A DNA stretch of 64,000 bases, taken from assembly GCF_026230105.1 (NCBI RefSeq), contig NC_079482.1:9920001-9984000 (forward strand). The letters are read 5' to 3'. Both the position numbers and the translations under genes were made by a program. Shown piece by piece: positions 29,515 through 43,100 of this stretch. How positions within the stretch are numbered: position 1 is the stretch's first letter; each line of letters starts with the position of its first letter. The DNA is from Diorhabda sublineata (lineage: Eukaryota > Arthropoda > Insecta > Coleoptera > Chrysomelidae). The notes under the pieces were generated by a model, which did not search any database, had not been told where the DNA came from, and saw only the letters and a list, made by a program, of their open reading frames with translations.

Positions 29515-32500
29515 ATGGAGAGAATACAAGAAGATGTACCTTCTGATGACACTGATGATACTGATTTTGATGATGATGGGAGTGTTGATATCGTTTCTAC
29601 AAACTGTGATGAACATAGATCTATAAGTGATGTTGTTGATAGTAGTAATAAGTTTTCTATTGATAGTATTTTGGGAATTAAAAAAAATAAAGACAGTTGT
29701 GATGAGAAAGAAGATTATAATGATAAACAAAAGTGTTCAGTGACAAAAGTTAAATGTTTTAAGCCGACTCCTATTCCTGCGTCAAAAAATACAGGTTAGA
29801 TTGGTCAATATCATCTGTACACTATTTCTAATAATATTTAGTTTATAATGATGGATAACTTGTTTTAAGTTGTGGGATTATTAACATATTGGTAATGTGT
29901 AGCTTCTGTAAATTTTAGTTGGCACATTTTAATTTCCAAATTCCCGATTGATATTAACTTAAATAATAGAAAATATATACAAATAATAATAGTAACGAGA
30001 AAAATTGTATCGCAAATACTTTGTTGTGTTACAAAGCTGAAAACTTTTCTATCACCTCAATATTTTTATGTCAATATCAATATTTAGTTTTGTAAACCTT
30101 ATAACACGTAAAATACTTTTTTTTTTAGTTTAAAAACTTGTTTTGATTTTATTTATCCATGGTACTCTATGTTTGGGGGTTTCCCAATTAATTAATAACC
30201 AGCAGTAGCTGTCATATTGACATGAAAAACAGTGATATTTCGTTTTGCCAGTCAATAGCCCCAAAATCAAAGCAACTACTTTTGAGTCGAATGAAACACC
30301 CAAGTCTATTGTACCCGATTTTTTTTCTAGAGCACGTTTTTAATTTGATTCAATGAAAAATCTCATTTACTTGGTATAAGTTCATGATCTATTAGACAAA
30401 CGTAGCTTCCTTCATGTATGTAATACTCCTATATGAACAGTATCTGTAAGTGGAAGCTGTTCCGACGACGAAAGACAGAATGACAACGATTTCTCTATCC
30501 TCCGAGATTTCAGCTCGGTTTTGTGCATTCTCAAGCATGCGCAGTATAGATAAACTGTCTCGAACGAGAGAGAAAATGAATACTGTCTGAAAATAATGAA
30601 TAATGAAAAATAATGGATTGGAATCCAGGCAACGAAAGATCTCAGATCAGAGTCCGAGATAAATACACCGCAAGGCGTAGAATAACAGTCAATGATATTA
30701 TTTTATAAGCGATACACGATCCTCATGAGCAATCAACTTTTTGACACCTATCGTGTAAAAATTTCTCACCCAAATAGCAAGATCGTACTCTGAACTAAAC
30801 ATATGTACTATAACAAAAACCGACGGCTAGCGTTTGAGAACTCTTGCTTTGTTTCCCTTTCTACCAGTCATTCTTTAAATTACCCTTTTTTGTTTCCATT
30901 TGATCCTATCTTCTGAAATATTTCCCAATGCTTTTTAAAACGATTTATGTGAGAAGAGAAAAGTAACATTTTACTTCTTCTCGGCCAACTTCACAAGCAA
31001 ATTTTGTCTAGAATATTATATTTTCTTAGCCTCACAGCAAGTGAAGAATATGAATTACTTTCGAGTGAATAAATTCAGTACTTAACCTTTTAATACTTCT
31101 ATTTCTTAGATAATTCAAAATTATTGGAATAGCTAGATATATACATTTTAGCATGTCAACTAGAAACTTTACTAAGTAGTTTGTTGTATTTTTAGGTCTT
31201 TTATACCAATCAATTCTTGATCTTCAGAAACATGACAGAACTGATTCTGTTCCACCTGATCCAGAAGTTAGGGAATACCATTCTCCAAAAATATCACCAA
31301 GCTGCTCTTCAGAGTCATCATTCGTTCATTATCAGTTACAGCATACTGTTCCACAACCATCACTTATTTATACCAATTGGTTAGGAACACCAGATGGCAA
31401 ATCTACTAGTCATTTATTTGGGTTACAAGGTAAGACCTTTTTGGAATATTTTGAACAAATTTGAGTGAAACCACGAGTTAAAAAGTTAATTTTATATAGT
31501 TGAGAAATTTGCTACAGAAATTTTAAGTTTCTAAAATCATTGACAACGAGAACAAGTATAGAATAAATGTACATTGACAGCTTGAAAAGTTTGTAAAGAT
31601 CTTTTAATATTAATTATACTCCCAAACCGCTATGTAATAGAGAAAAAATGTGTTGGATCTTTTAAAAATCTTCACAAAAAATCAAATTTTCAAGAATAAC
31701 CTCAATTATTAGATTTCTAGTAGTGAATATTAACATTTTGGTGCATGGAAATGTTTCTGATAGTATTCGAATAAAACAATAAGTAATGTGCTGTGATAGT
31801 CTCGATCATTTTTCTACAGGTCTCAAAATTTCTCGATTTTTGACTTTTCTTAACTACACATGAACTTCGATGGTACTGTATCCCATTGGTCACCGCAAGA
31901 GTAATAATGGCAATAAATTTCAGCCTTGTTTGAAGCACAGATAACAATAATACGTAGCATACAATTCGTGAAAGTTATCAGTTCAAAAAGCAATGCTATT
32001 AGAACCCAAACACAGATATAGAAACATTGCCAAGTACAATAAGTCTGATGATTATAAAAACTATTCCACTGAATTGAAAACAAACATCATTGAACATATA
32101 CCAGTTCCTGGTATACCATGTTCGTCAAACGAGGATATTTGCATTAATTTTGTTGCAGTGTATCAAATATACAATCGACAGTGATTTTTAACAGCAAAAA
32201 ACGTTTCAGCAGCAAAAATCTATAGACAGATAAGCACGTTGATGGTCACAATGTGAAGAATAGCAGTAGAATGCTTAAGTCAGTGGGAGCTTGCAAGGAC
32301 AGACGGGAAAATGTTGAAAATGATCAACCGAATTCAGCTCGACTATCAGTCAATATCGAGTATTTGCCGGCAATTAATAATGTCAACTATAGTATTGGAA
32401 TTTCCGAATATAATTCCACAATATTATTTCCGAAATTTGGCATATTGTCCGCGCGTTGCATAACTGTGCAACACAAATTGAAAGTAACAGCTTGTGCTGT

Positions 32501-35500
32501 TGATTTTTGAGTAAAAAAGGTATTCAATTTTTAGAAAAGATTACCACAGAGCAAAAGAAGTTTCTTTGTCATAAAATACTATACTCAAACGTCAGATATT
32601 GGAACAGTCACACAAACTCAGCAGTCAAAGTCAAGATCAAGCTGCAAACTCGACTGTGCTTTAAAATGCACATGTGTCTGGTTATTCTAGTTTGCGCAAT
32701 AGAACAACAATAAATGTGTCGCTTATTGGGCTCTCCTAACTGAATCAAGACAACTGGTGCTTTTTTGATCTATACCAAGACCATACCCCCTTCTGCTACT
32801 CAGGTCCAAAATATTATCAGATCTTTTCAATAGAAATAGACTATCCACCTACTGTACAGTCTAGATTTGCCTCTGAATGCTTTCCACTTTTTCTGTTCCC
32901 GAAAAGAGATTCTCGGTGGCAGGCGCTTTGCCACAGATAACGAGGTAAAAAAAGCAGGTCAAAACTAATTATCCTCATAACCGGAAGTCGCTTACCTCAC
33001 AGAAGAATGTTTTAGAAAATATAAAAACTATGTGGAAAAGTATAGACACATATAAGGAATTTAAAAAAAGCTTTTTAGAGAAAGAAAAAAGTAAAATGTA
33101 AACAGATCTTAGTTTCAGAATTACCCTCGTAATGTTAGTTAGCACAGAATCTGTATGAATTAAAAAATTTGACCAATGCTGAAAACAACTATTTTTATCA
33201 ATAACATTTCAAATTACATATTATTAGCAAGAAATCTTAATCTCGAAATATTGTCTCTTTTATTGGATTCGAGGCGAGAAATACTTTCTTGGCCTTCACT
33301 GGTCCACTAACAAAAATAATGATAATTTTCACTCTTAAATAGAACTCAAATTTAAATTTACATCATCGTCGGTCGAACGAACTATTTTCAATTCAAGCTA
33401 TTTGATATTAAAAAGTACGGTTAAATTCTTTATAGGCATTTAGCACGTTATACAAACAAATGTATGAAATAGAAATGTACACTTAAGACCACCTATTTTG
33501 CGTAAAAAACAAATATCCTTCCTACAAAACACACATGGATTTTCTAAGAAAATAGCTAGCTGGGAACTATAAAAGTGTCTTGGGTACGCTTTAAACAAAC
33601 TATTGACTACTTCAACAAATAAAGTCAGTGGCTTATCAAACATTTTTGGTAATCGACTTATCTTCATATAAGATGTGTGGTTATTGAATATTAAATAACG
33701 AGACACATCAATATACATATACATCTCCTTTACTCCTACAATGCGCCGTGCGAACCTTCCATTGTTTTAAACATACGAGAAGTGACTTCCTCTGTCAGCT
33801 TTTTCACTGTACCTGCTGCTTTCTGTTTCAGAGTTTAGGCGGACTAAAATCTTATTACTAATGAAGGTGTCAGTTATTGAAATAGGATCAAAAATGGTAA
33901 AAAAGGAGAATTGTTTAATACTGAAATGCTAAACATGGTTAGAAACCCCTTCACTGGCAATATTGGAAATATATTACTTGTCCTACCACAGGTCGGGTCG
34001 TTTTACATTAATTCTTCCGTGGAGTTAAGCGAGATCGCGATGGTAGTATTGTTAATTAAAATTTTGTTGTTCGGAAATCCAGTAAAGTTACAAAGTTTGA
34101 TGAATATTGAACCAAAAACAATCATCATTCCTTCAAACTTAGGTATGCTCTTACTACTTTTTAGTTGTGCTAATAATAATAGCCCATCGGTGAAGATGGG
34201 CTATTCCATTGCATGGATTGGCGGTTCGTTTGTGGAATCATTAATAGAACATCAGGATTCGTTACATGCTAGTATCCTTTCCAATAGGTTTAGGCAATTG
34301 TTATTGGTAGTTGAAGTATCTGTAGAAACATTAGTCAGCTTCTTCTTCAAACCTGAGAATATTAGACATAAATGGTGCACACACTTTCTGCAAATTAAAA
34401 CTTTTTTCATCAATTACCAGAGTTTCCGTAATCGAACAAATACTTAAATACCGGTCATGTCGAATCATTTTACTAATTTTTTATATACCAACATCTATTT
34501 TTGACGTGAAAAGGCGACTCGGCGGAAATCATGTAGGACGTCTTCTCGGATTAAACCACAACATACATGTAGGGGATAAACATTCACTGCTTTACACTTC
34601 CTTCAAAAAATTATAATCTTCATTTGAGGTTTTTCTAAATTTCTCATAAAATTGGATTCATTGCTCTTCTGCTACACTCAATTGTAACAAATACTGCTGT
34701 ACTTATTTGTTCGCACTACGTTCATACCAATAGGTTTACGATAACGGCCTAGGGGTTGCTGCCGTTTGGCTTATACGCAATTCTCTCATTCTCTTTATTC
34801 TCTCTGTATTCATATGAACTTGATAGTACAGTACGTAGACTTAATTTGTTTTCAGTGTCAAAATAAGAAACTGTAAGAACAGTACAGATCAGTGGACTCA
34901 TTTCATATTATCTAACTGTTCAGGCCAAATTGTATTATTTGGATCTTACCGTACTGCTTACAAGAATAGTCGCAAAGATACCTGGTCGAAATATAAAAAT
35001 AGAAAAGAAAAACTTTTATGCTAGATTTGAACCAAAAAAGAACAATATTTGTGTGAGGTTGTACTCGATTAAGGGCAGTGAAACAACGACCCTCGGTGCG
35101 TTTTCTTGATTATTTCCATATAACTATACTCCTATTTCCTTCAAATACTGGTTTTTGGATACGTAGATAATAAAATTTTATTATTTTTCTACCATACTAT
35201 TATTATCTTATCCTATTTTATTTCTCACCACGATGATTAGAATTCTAAATATTTGATTATTTAGTATTTATTTTTTTGCGCATTTCCTCCAAACAAAATA
35301 AGTAATAGGGCCCTCATACATAACCAACTTTCGTTGAATTTGAAGTACCCGTTTCACTATATAGTCCCAGAACATAGGTCCACAAATGCATATTCTGGGA
35401 AAGTTTCTGAAATGTCAATATAAGTCATTTTGAGGTGTCGAAATGGATTTGTCAAGAATCATCCGCTGAGGAAAAATTGATAGAAAGGTTTATGGATCTT

Positions 35501-38500
35501 TGGAAAACGGTATAAGCTAGAAAAAAAAAGTTCCTATGAAAGTTATAGGTCTTTCAATTTCCCACAGAAGTGATCCTTTAAAATTTTTCTCTGCTATGAT
35601 TACTCTAAAAATGTTGAAAAAAATTATTAACTTCAATTCTAGAGAGTTTTTTCGAAAAATTTATTATTTATATTGAATTAAGAGAAATTAAACTATAGAA
35701 AAATCAGAAAATAGTGAAAGCATTCTTCAGAGAGTCAGGCTTTTTCAAAGCTATAATTATCATCTCTTACCTTCAATCACCCTGTAAATGTAATGGCCAA
35801 AACATTCAAAGAATATTTTGTATAAAATATACTCTCATAGCTGGTGAATGATTCTACAAAATTTTTGACAAATCTATTTCGAACACTTCAAAGTACCTGT
35901 AAATTCAGTAATCTACTATATCCTTGTTGAGGACTAATTTTTATACTAATATATTTTTCCTAAGTTTTAAATATATTATTGACTATAACTTTTTGTATGT
36001 ACTACCCATGATTCCTAGATTTCTCTGGACCGTACAATACAATCAAATTTCACGTTCTTCTCAATAATTAAAGAATGAACTGCATTAAGTCATTTCATAT
36101 TAGCAACTTCTGTCAATTATTATCCTTTCTATAGACCTAATATAGACCGTAAGATAGATATTATATTTCCTCATACAAATATCACTTTTTCCTTTATGTG
36201 ATATGTCTTGCAATACTGAATTCATAAACCTGCTCAAAATAAGGAATTTGAAGAACAAATTACTACAATATTCATAACCCCTATAATTTTACTTTCGTCC
36301 ATCAATGATCACTATTTGTTTAGTTTTACTTCTTAAAAATTTGAAAACAGGTGTTTGGTATAATATAGAACTGCTAATTATTGAAACATCAAATAGAAGC
36401 AAACTTTAAAGAAGTACTTGTACGCAATTATACCTTAAAAGGGATTTACAAATAAAATACCTAGTTGACATCTTAGTATCACAATTTCGAACAAATAAAA
36501 TACATAACCAGTGACAAGTGAAAAGATATGACGAAAGTCATAAAAATAAGAGGAGCGTTAAATATTACATTACAATACTTTCTTAATCCTTATGCAAAAA
36601 CTCTACCACAGTAGCCAGATTCAATAGAACTGATTTATCTCATGGCGGTACTATGATCATGTCCACAAAAAACGACTTTTCCGGAATAACAAAGTTAAAT
36701 GATTTAATATCCGAGAAAGTATTCCAATTTTCTATTGTCCACCACAACACTTCTCACCTCTTTATTGTTTGAATTTACAGAACACCTGACGTTGACGTGC
36801 ATACTTTCTGTCACAAACCTGACCTTACTGGAGTCCTTACCTCTAAAAAGCAAATTAATTCTATGTGGCGATCTCAATATTAATTATCCCAGTGTGTGTG
36901 CTGGTCAAGAATGTCTTCAGTCAATTTTTGATTCTTTTGGTATGGTCATGCATATAACGTCACCAATCAGAATAACTTAGACCAGTTCTAGTACTATATA
37001 TTATGTTGTGTCATCATATGATCCAGATATCACAGACTGTACTGTCTGTCATGAAGTTGTATTAACAACATTTTTGGTAAATTCCAGTACTAACAATACT
37101 TCTCGCAAATTATGGCGTATCTTTTCGAAAAAATTTTTTTTCAATAACTTGTCAAGAACATTTGTCAAACAACTGACTGGAAAATGCTCTCTGGTGATGT
37201 GAACTTCGAATTTTCTAGATTAACAAAAACACTAACTAGTCTGACATCCACATCTTTTTTCCTAAGGCGTATTGAACATAAGCAAAATAAACTGTGGTTA
37301 ACTAAAGGTTTACGTATATCTGCAAAAAACATGCGATCTATGGAAATTCTCGGATGGTGTCTTCTTCAAAAATTACGTGAAACTATACAGAAAAATTTAT
37401 TATAAGACAATGAAAACTGCCAATGATATTTATTATAATGAGAGACTCGCCAATTCTCTTTCAAAGAAACATGGTGCATTATGAATGATCTAAGAAACAA
37501 GGCTTCTTTATCGAGCATAATCTTTACTTCACCTGATAACCTTAATAATTACTTTGTGAATGTATCTAATTTATCAAATTCTATAACTCCTGCTCATAAA
37601 CAACTTTCATATTTCCCTGATGCTAATGCTAACTTACCCAGTTTATTCTCCATGCCCGTACTTTTAACAGAGCTTTGCAGTACAATTAATGACAACAAAA
37701 ATAAACACTCATCTGGAACTGATGGAATAATATTAAAAATGTTTTCGAGTCAGTCCGATTGCACATTAAATCACCTTACCACGTTAATTAACGTTCAATT
37801 TGAAAATTGCCGTAATTGGCATAATTATACCTCTGCATAAAGGAGACAAAAATCAAGCATCGGATTATTGCCCAATTGCATACCTTCCCATGTTATCTAA
37901 GATCATAGGATGATTGGCCAAAAAGATGCTTTTATTATTTTTGTTTAAATATAAAATACTTACCCATCAATTCGGATTTTTAAGTAACAAATGCACAAAT
38001 GAAGCTATATTCTCTCTCCTAAATAATGTCTACTCTAGTCTAAATAGCCATGACTCCACAGCAACAACTTTTTGTGATTTTTCTATAGCTTTCGATAGTG
38101 TTAATTATGATATTTTAATTAACAAGTTGCAGTACTACGTTTGCAGAGGAACACCTCTCGCATGTTTTATATCATACCTTACCAACAGATATCAGCTTGT
38201 AGACTTGACACAACTATGTCGTCTTACAAGACAATAGAATGTGAAGTGCACAAAGCTTATCTAGACATCAGTGGTAAAATATTTCTTTTTGTAGACGAGA
38301 CCAATTTCTCTTGGAGCAGCCCCGTGATCTCACGACACTTCATAAGACAATATCTAGTGATCTAATCACACTTAAATTATGGTGCGATCCTAATCTTCTG
38401 TGTAACGTTTCTAAAACTAAAGTTTTATCATATAAAAATACATTGCAACATTTTTTATTAAATAACACCACCATTGATATAGTTGAATCTGTAAAATTCT

Positions 38501-40143
38501 TAGGGATTGTTGTGGAAAATTCCTTGAAATTAGAGTTACAAAGAACTTACTATTATGGCCTTATTGAGTCGCATCTCTGATTAGCCCTTCTCATCTGGGG
38601 TATGTGTGGTACAACTCAATTTGAGCGAATCTTCAAACTATAAGAGAGAGCTGTTAGACATTTACTCAGATTAAACAGCAGGGCTCACTGCCGGGACTTG
38701 CCAGATTCAAAATATTTCCAGCCCAATAAATAATATATTAACGAAAAGGAGCATTGATCGAAACTGTTAGAGTGGATGTTTTATCTTGAACATCTCCATC
38801 GTATAGTCTATGAAGTTGTTACCACATTTCTTAGCTAGGGAGAATCTCATAATGCAGTAGTAGTAACTCTAGTCATGCTTATAGTGAGTAACAATGGGTA
38901 TTGTAATACGCTAGAGCATAAACTAATATATCTTTTCTATAATTCTCTTTATCTTTTTTCAGATAAGGATGGAAGCTTACTTAATTTACCTTCTAGCATT
39001 TCATTTGCACCTTGCATACTTCTCGGTAGAATAGAGAGTTTTACTCTCCATCTAGACCAATTGGTTTCACCTTCATCACGCAATCGAGATTTTACTTTCA
39101 TCCAATGCTCTTTTCTGTACTATTTTCTTGATTTTTTTTCAAAATGTTAGTTTACCTGCGTACAAACCGACTATACATCAACCTCAAATGCGATTAAAAT
39201 AATCATATATGGCATATATAATTTTAAAATACAGACTTATGTTTTGTACAGCCTAAACTATAACTCTGGTATATTATCAGCGAAAATGCTATTCAAACAA
39301 TTTCTAAGAAATAATATTTTTTTACAAGTTTATAAAATGCTTATATTTGCTTTATCTGTATGTAGGTTTTTGAACTTGTTTGTTTTAACTCCTTTGTGGC
39401 TTATTACTGTTAGTATATCCAACCACTTTCATTGCGTTCGTTAGCCGAGCGAGCTAAGGCGTCAAACTTCGCACCATAATTTCAACCCGGCCGAGGGTTC
39501 AAATCCCCAAATGCTTTTTTTTGGCAAATTTCTTTTAAAAATTATCACTGGAAATATTCTCTTTAAATCGAAACACATTTTACAACTGTCCGCCCTTTGA
39601 TAAAGATTTACTATACTACCTGTACCAGTATTACTTTAGAACACCTTAAATCGTATTATGATGTTCGAATAGCTTTGTACATCCATGGTCCTCTTCCTCC
39701 TGTTGACGATTTATCATACTAACGACTAGAACTTGAAGAAAAATTCTATTTTTGACCATAAATTCAGTTGAAAAGTGAAAAATGAATATAGATTAAAAAA
39801 CCAAAAAAAATAGCTTTTGTAGCATATGAAACTAAAAAGTGAAAAATAAAGTTTTGAAAACTATACTAACTAGAAAACACACTTTTGAAATACATTAAAT
39901 TAGAAAGTTAAAAATAATTATTTTAAAAAAGATTAAAACAATAATGGATTAATAATACCAAAAAACGTGGGGCGCTTTGTTCATCGAGCACCCGATAGTA
40001 TTTCCATTATATGTAAGTTTCTATCCTCATATAAGAGACACTTCATTTTTCAGAAATTCTGTCTAAATTTGAAATTGTTTGGACAAAAGTCAGAATAGTC
40101 AGAATTTGGTATATGAATACATTGGAAAGAATGTCGTTATGAA

Positions 40144-40186
<43 letters not shown>

Positions 40187-43100
40187 TTCTCAACAGAGCA
40201 AAACCGAAAAGCTCAGATGATTATTACCAAAATAAAGTTAAAAATTCACATAATGTACAATTCCAATTATCAATTCAAATTACACAAATCACATTGATTA
40301 ATTCTGTTACCTATATTTTCAATTATAATTGTGACAATAAACGAATGACCCAAACTAACTCCTCATATCTCTTTGATATAATCATTTATTAACGAGATTT
40401 TATCATTTAAAACCCCGTTATCTGAACAAAACGCTGTAGTATTGTAATTAATAACATAATAGAGGAAAATTGTTGTTCATAATAGCCGAGAACAAACGAA
40501 GTATAAGATAACAAAGAGGAAATTCTGAAAATAGCTGAATGGCGTGCAGAATTTAATGGAGTAGCTGATGGTCAGGTGTCGGTCGAGCCACCTGACCATC
40601 GCTCCCTAATTATATTTATTGTCGATATTTTATAATTCATTTTTTTATTGTCAAGGTATACAATTTTAATTCTTTTTCATCGTAATGGTCTAGCACATAA
40701 AATGAAAATGGCGACGTATATTGGAACAAAAAACTAGTTCAAATATCAAATATAAAATTTCTATTGTTTTATTTAAAAAAATAAAGGAAGGAATTGGAAA
40801 TAACTGGTTATTTGTACTTAGCGTGTTCGTCTGTTAAAATTAAACATAAATATTGCAGCGTGAACCAAAGGCAACTATTAAATTTATAGTACTAAATCTA
40901 AACATTTCAGGAAGACAAAACCAGATGTGTAGATATTGGGGTGATAATGGAGTTAATTACCTGTCCCTTCTCTAATACAAATTATATTACAAAATAGAAG
41001 CATAGTTTGCTGAAAGAGTGATTTTTCAGGGATTGAAATTAATCAAAAATACAGTTTAAGCAATGGATATGAATTACTTAAAAAGGTGGTAGTGAAGTTA
41101 ACTGACCAACAGTATGCCGATTTGATGATACATTTTGATGTTGAACTTAGAAAGACGCGACTGCATTTGATAAAGAATACACTACGACAATTACCTATCT
41201 ATTCTTCCTTTATTGTCACAAAAAAATAATCTGAACCGAATAAAACTATTTTTTGAATGGTTTGAAATAAATTAGAAACTGAATTAAGTGTGTACAATTT
41301 AATATAAAAAATATGTTGAAATATAAAATATTTTTTCATAGTTAAGTAATTTTTTCATTGAAAAACCATTTTTTTTTCTAAAACGTCAAATAATAAACTA
41401 ATTTAAGACATACTACAATAAATTTTACGATATGCGCCATAATATAAGTACTATACTGAATTGCGGGCCACTGTTATTGACATGATTGCTATTTGACGTA
41501 CAATAGGCTTATTTCCACTAAGAATAAATCGGATGGCTTTGAGTTTCTAATGATTAACCATGATAAGTAGTAAATAAAGGAACAACTTTTCTACGAAAAT
41601 AATAAAAGATTAATAATATTTTTGGAAAATAAAATCGACAAAATGAGACATTAAACACCAATCAGAAAAGCGTGACGTCACACCTCGCGAAACGCTTAAA
41701 GTGACCAGAGTTTTCAGTTATTGTTAAATTAATAAAATTCGTTTTTAGTTTAATTCTGGAAGACAGGTATAATTTGCGATGGAATCGGGATTTAACAAAA
41801 CACACTGCAGTAATGTGTGTGCTCAAAAATAAACATCTATTTTTGTTAATCGGATGTCCGCAATATTAAAACTTGGAAGTTGAAGTTGAGTCATAACGTG
41901 GACTCCTTTTCTCCCTGGTTGTTTATTTTTTTTGCCTATTCTATTCCCTGCTATCTTAATCGTCTTCCTATCCCCTGTCATCTTTATTTTTCTCTCTTTC
42001 TCCACTTCTTCCTTCATACACCTTCCGTATTAATCATTCTTCTCTTATTCTCATGAATTGGTCAAACATTCTAAGTTGTTCTTACAAAATTTTAATTAGT
42101 TATAAGCTAATGTTTCTCAAAATGTTATTCCTTATTTTGTCGTATATTGGTTTAATCTCCATTTTTCGTAGAAATCTCAGTTCTTCACACAATTTTGCTT
42201 TTTTATTTCTATGTGTGTCCTTATATCTGATAAATATGTCAATATAGATATGGCTACTTTTTTATATAATTCTTTATTCATTTGTTTCGGTATTTCCTTT
42301 TTGGCTAGAAAATATCTCTTAATTGCGTTAAATAATCTTCCAGTTGGCTCTGGTTCTCTCGTTTATCCAGGCTTCTATCTTTTGTTAATGTTATGCCAAC
42401 ATATTTAAAAGTTTTAACCTGCTTTTCTATGAATCCTTCTAGTTTTATTTTGTCTTTTCCTTTTGGTTTATTCTAATCTGGTATACTGGTAACGTAAATT
42501 TTTACGTTCAAATTTAGGTTAAGCCTACCGTGCGTCCGATACTGGACATTTTCATTTTTAATAGATATAGTTATTGAGCCATTATATGAACCAATAGGTA
42601 TTTATACAAAATGAATCCAACAACCGTCAGAATCAATTAACAATAAACGATAATTGTCTGGCAAATACAAAGCTATTTTATTTGAAGTTGCTAATTGGAG
42701 ACAAAGGCAACTATTAAATGTGTTTATTTTTTTAATTTACGACAACGGTTGACACACCATCAAATTCCAAAAGAAGTGGTCAAGACGTTATGGTAGTTTT
42801 ATTTAAACAACATTTTGACACCACACTGCAATAATCTACACTATTTAAAAGTACTATTGGGTGGTCTAAGAAATATAAAATCAGACAGTTTAGTTATCGT
42901 TATCATCCTAAAAAGAATTGGAGATTTGTTATTCAATATAAGTATAAAGATAAAACTAATTGCTTATTTCAGATTGAAATGAAAACACGTAAAAATTATA
43001 GTTTCGATGTATGATAGAATTGAGCGCGACCACTTATTTATAAGCATCACACATGCATTTTTCCGTTTTTCAAGAAAATCTCTTCGAGTATTTCATGTAT

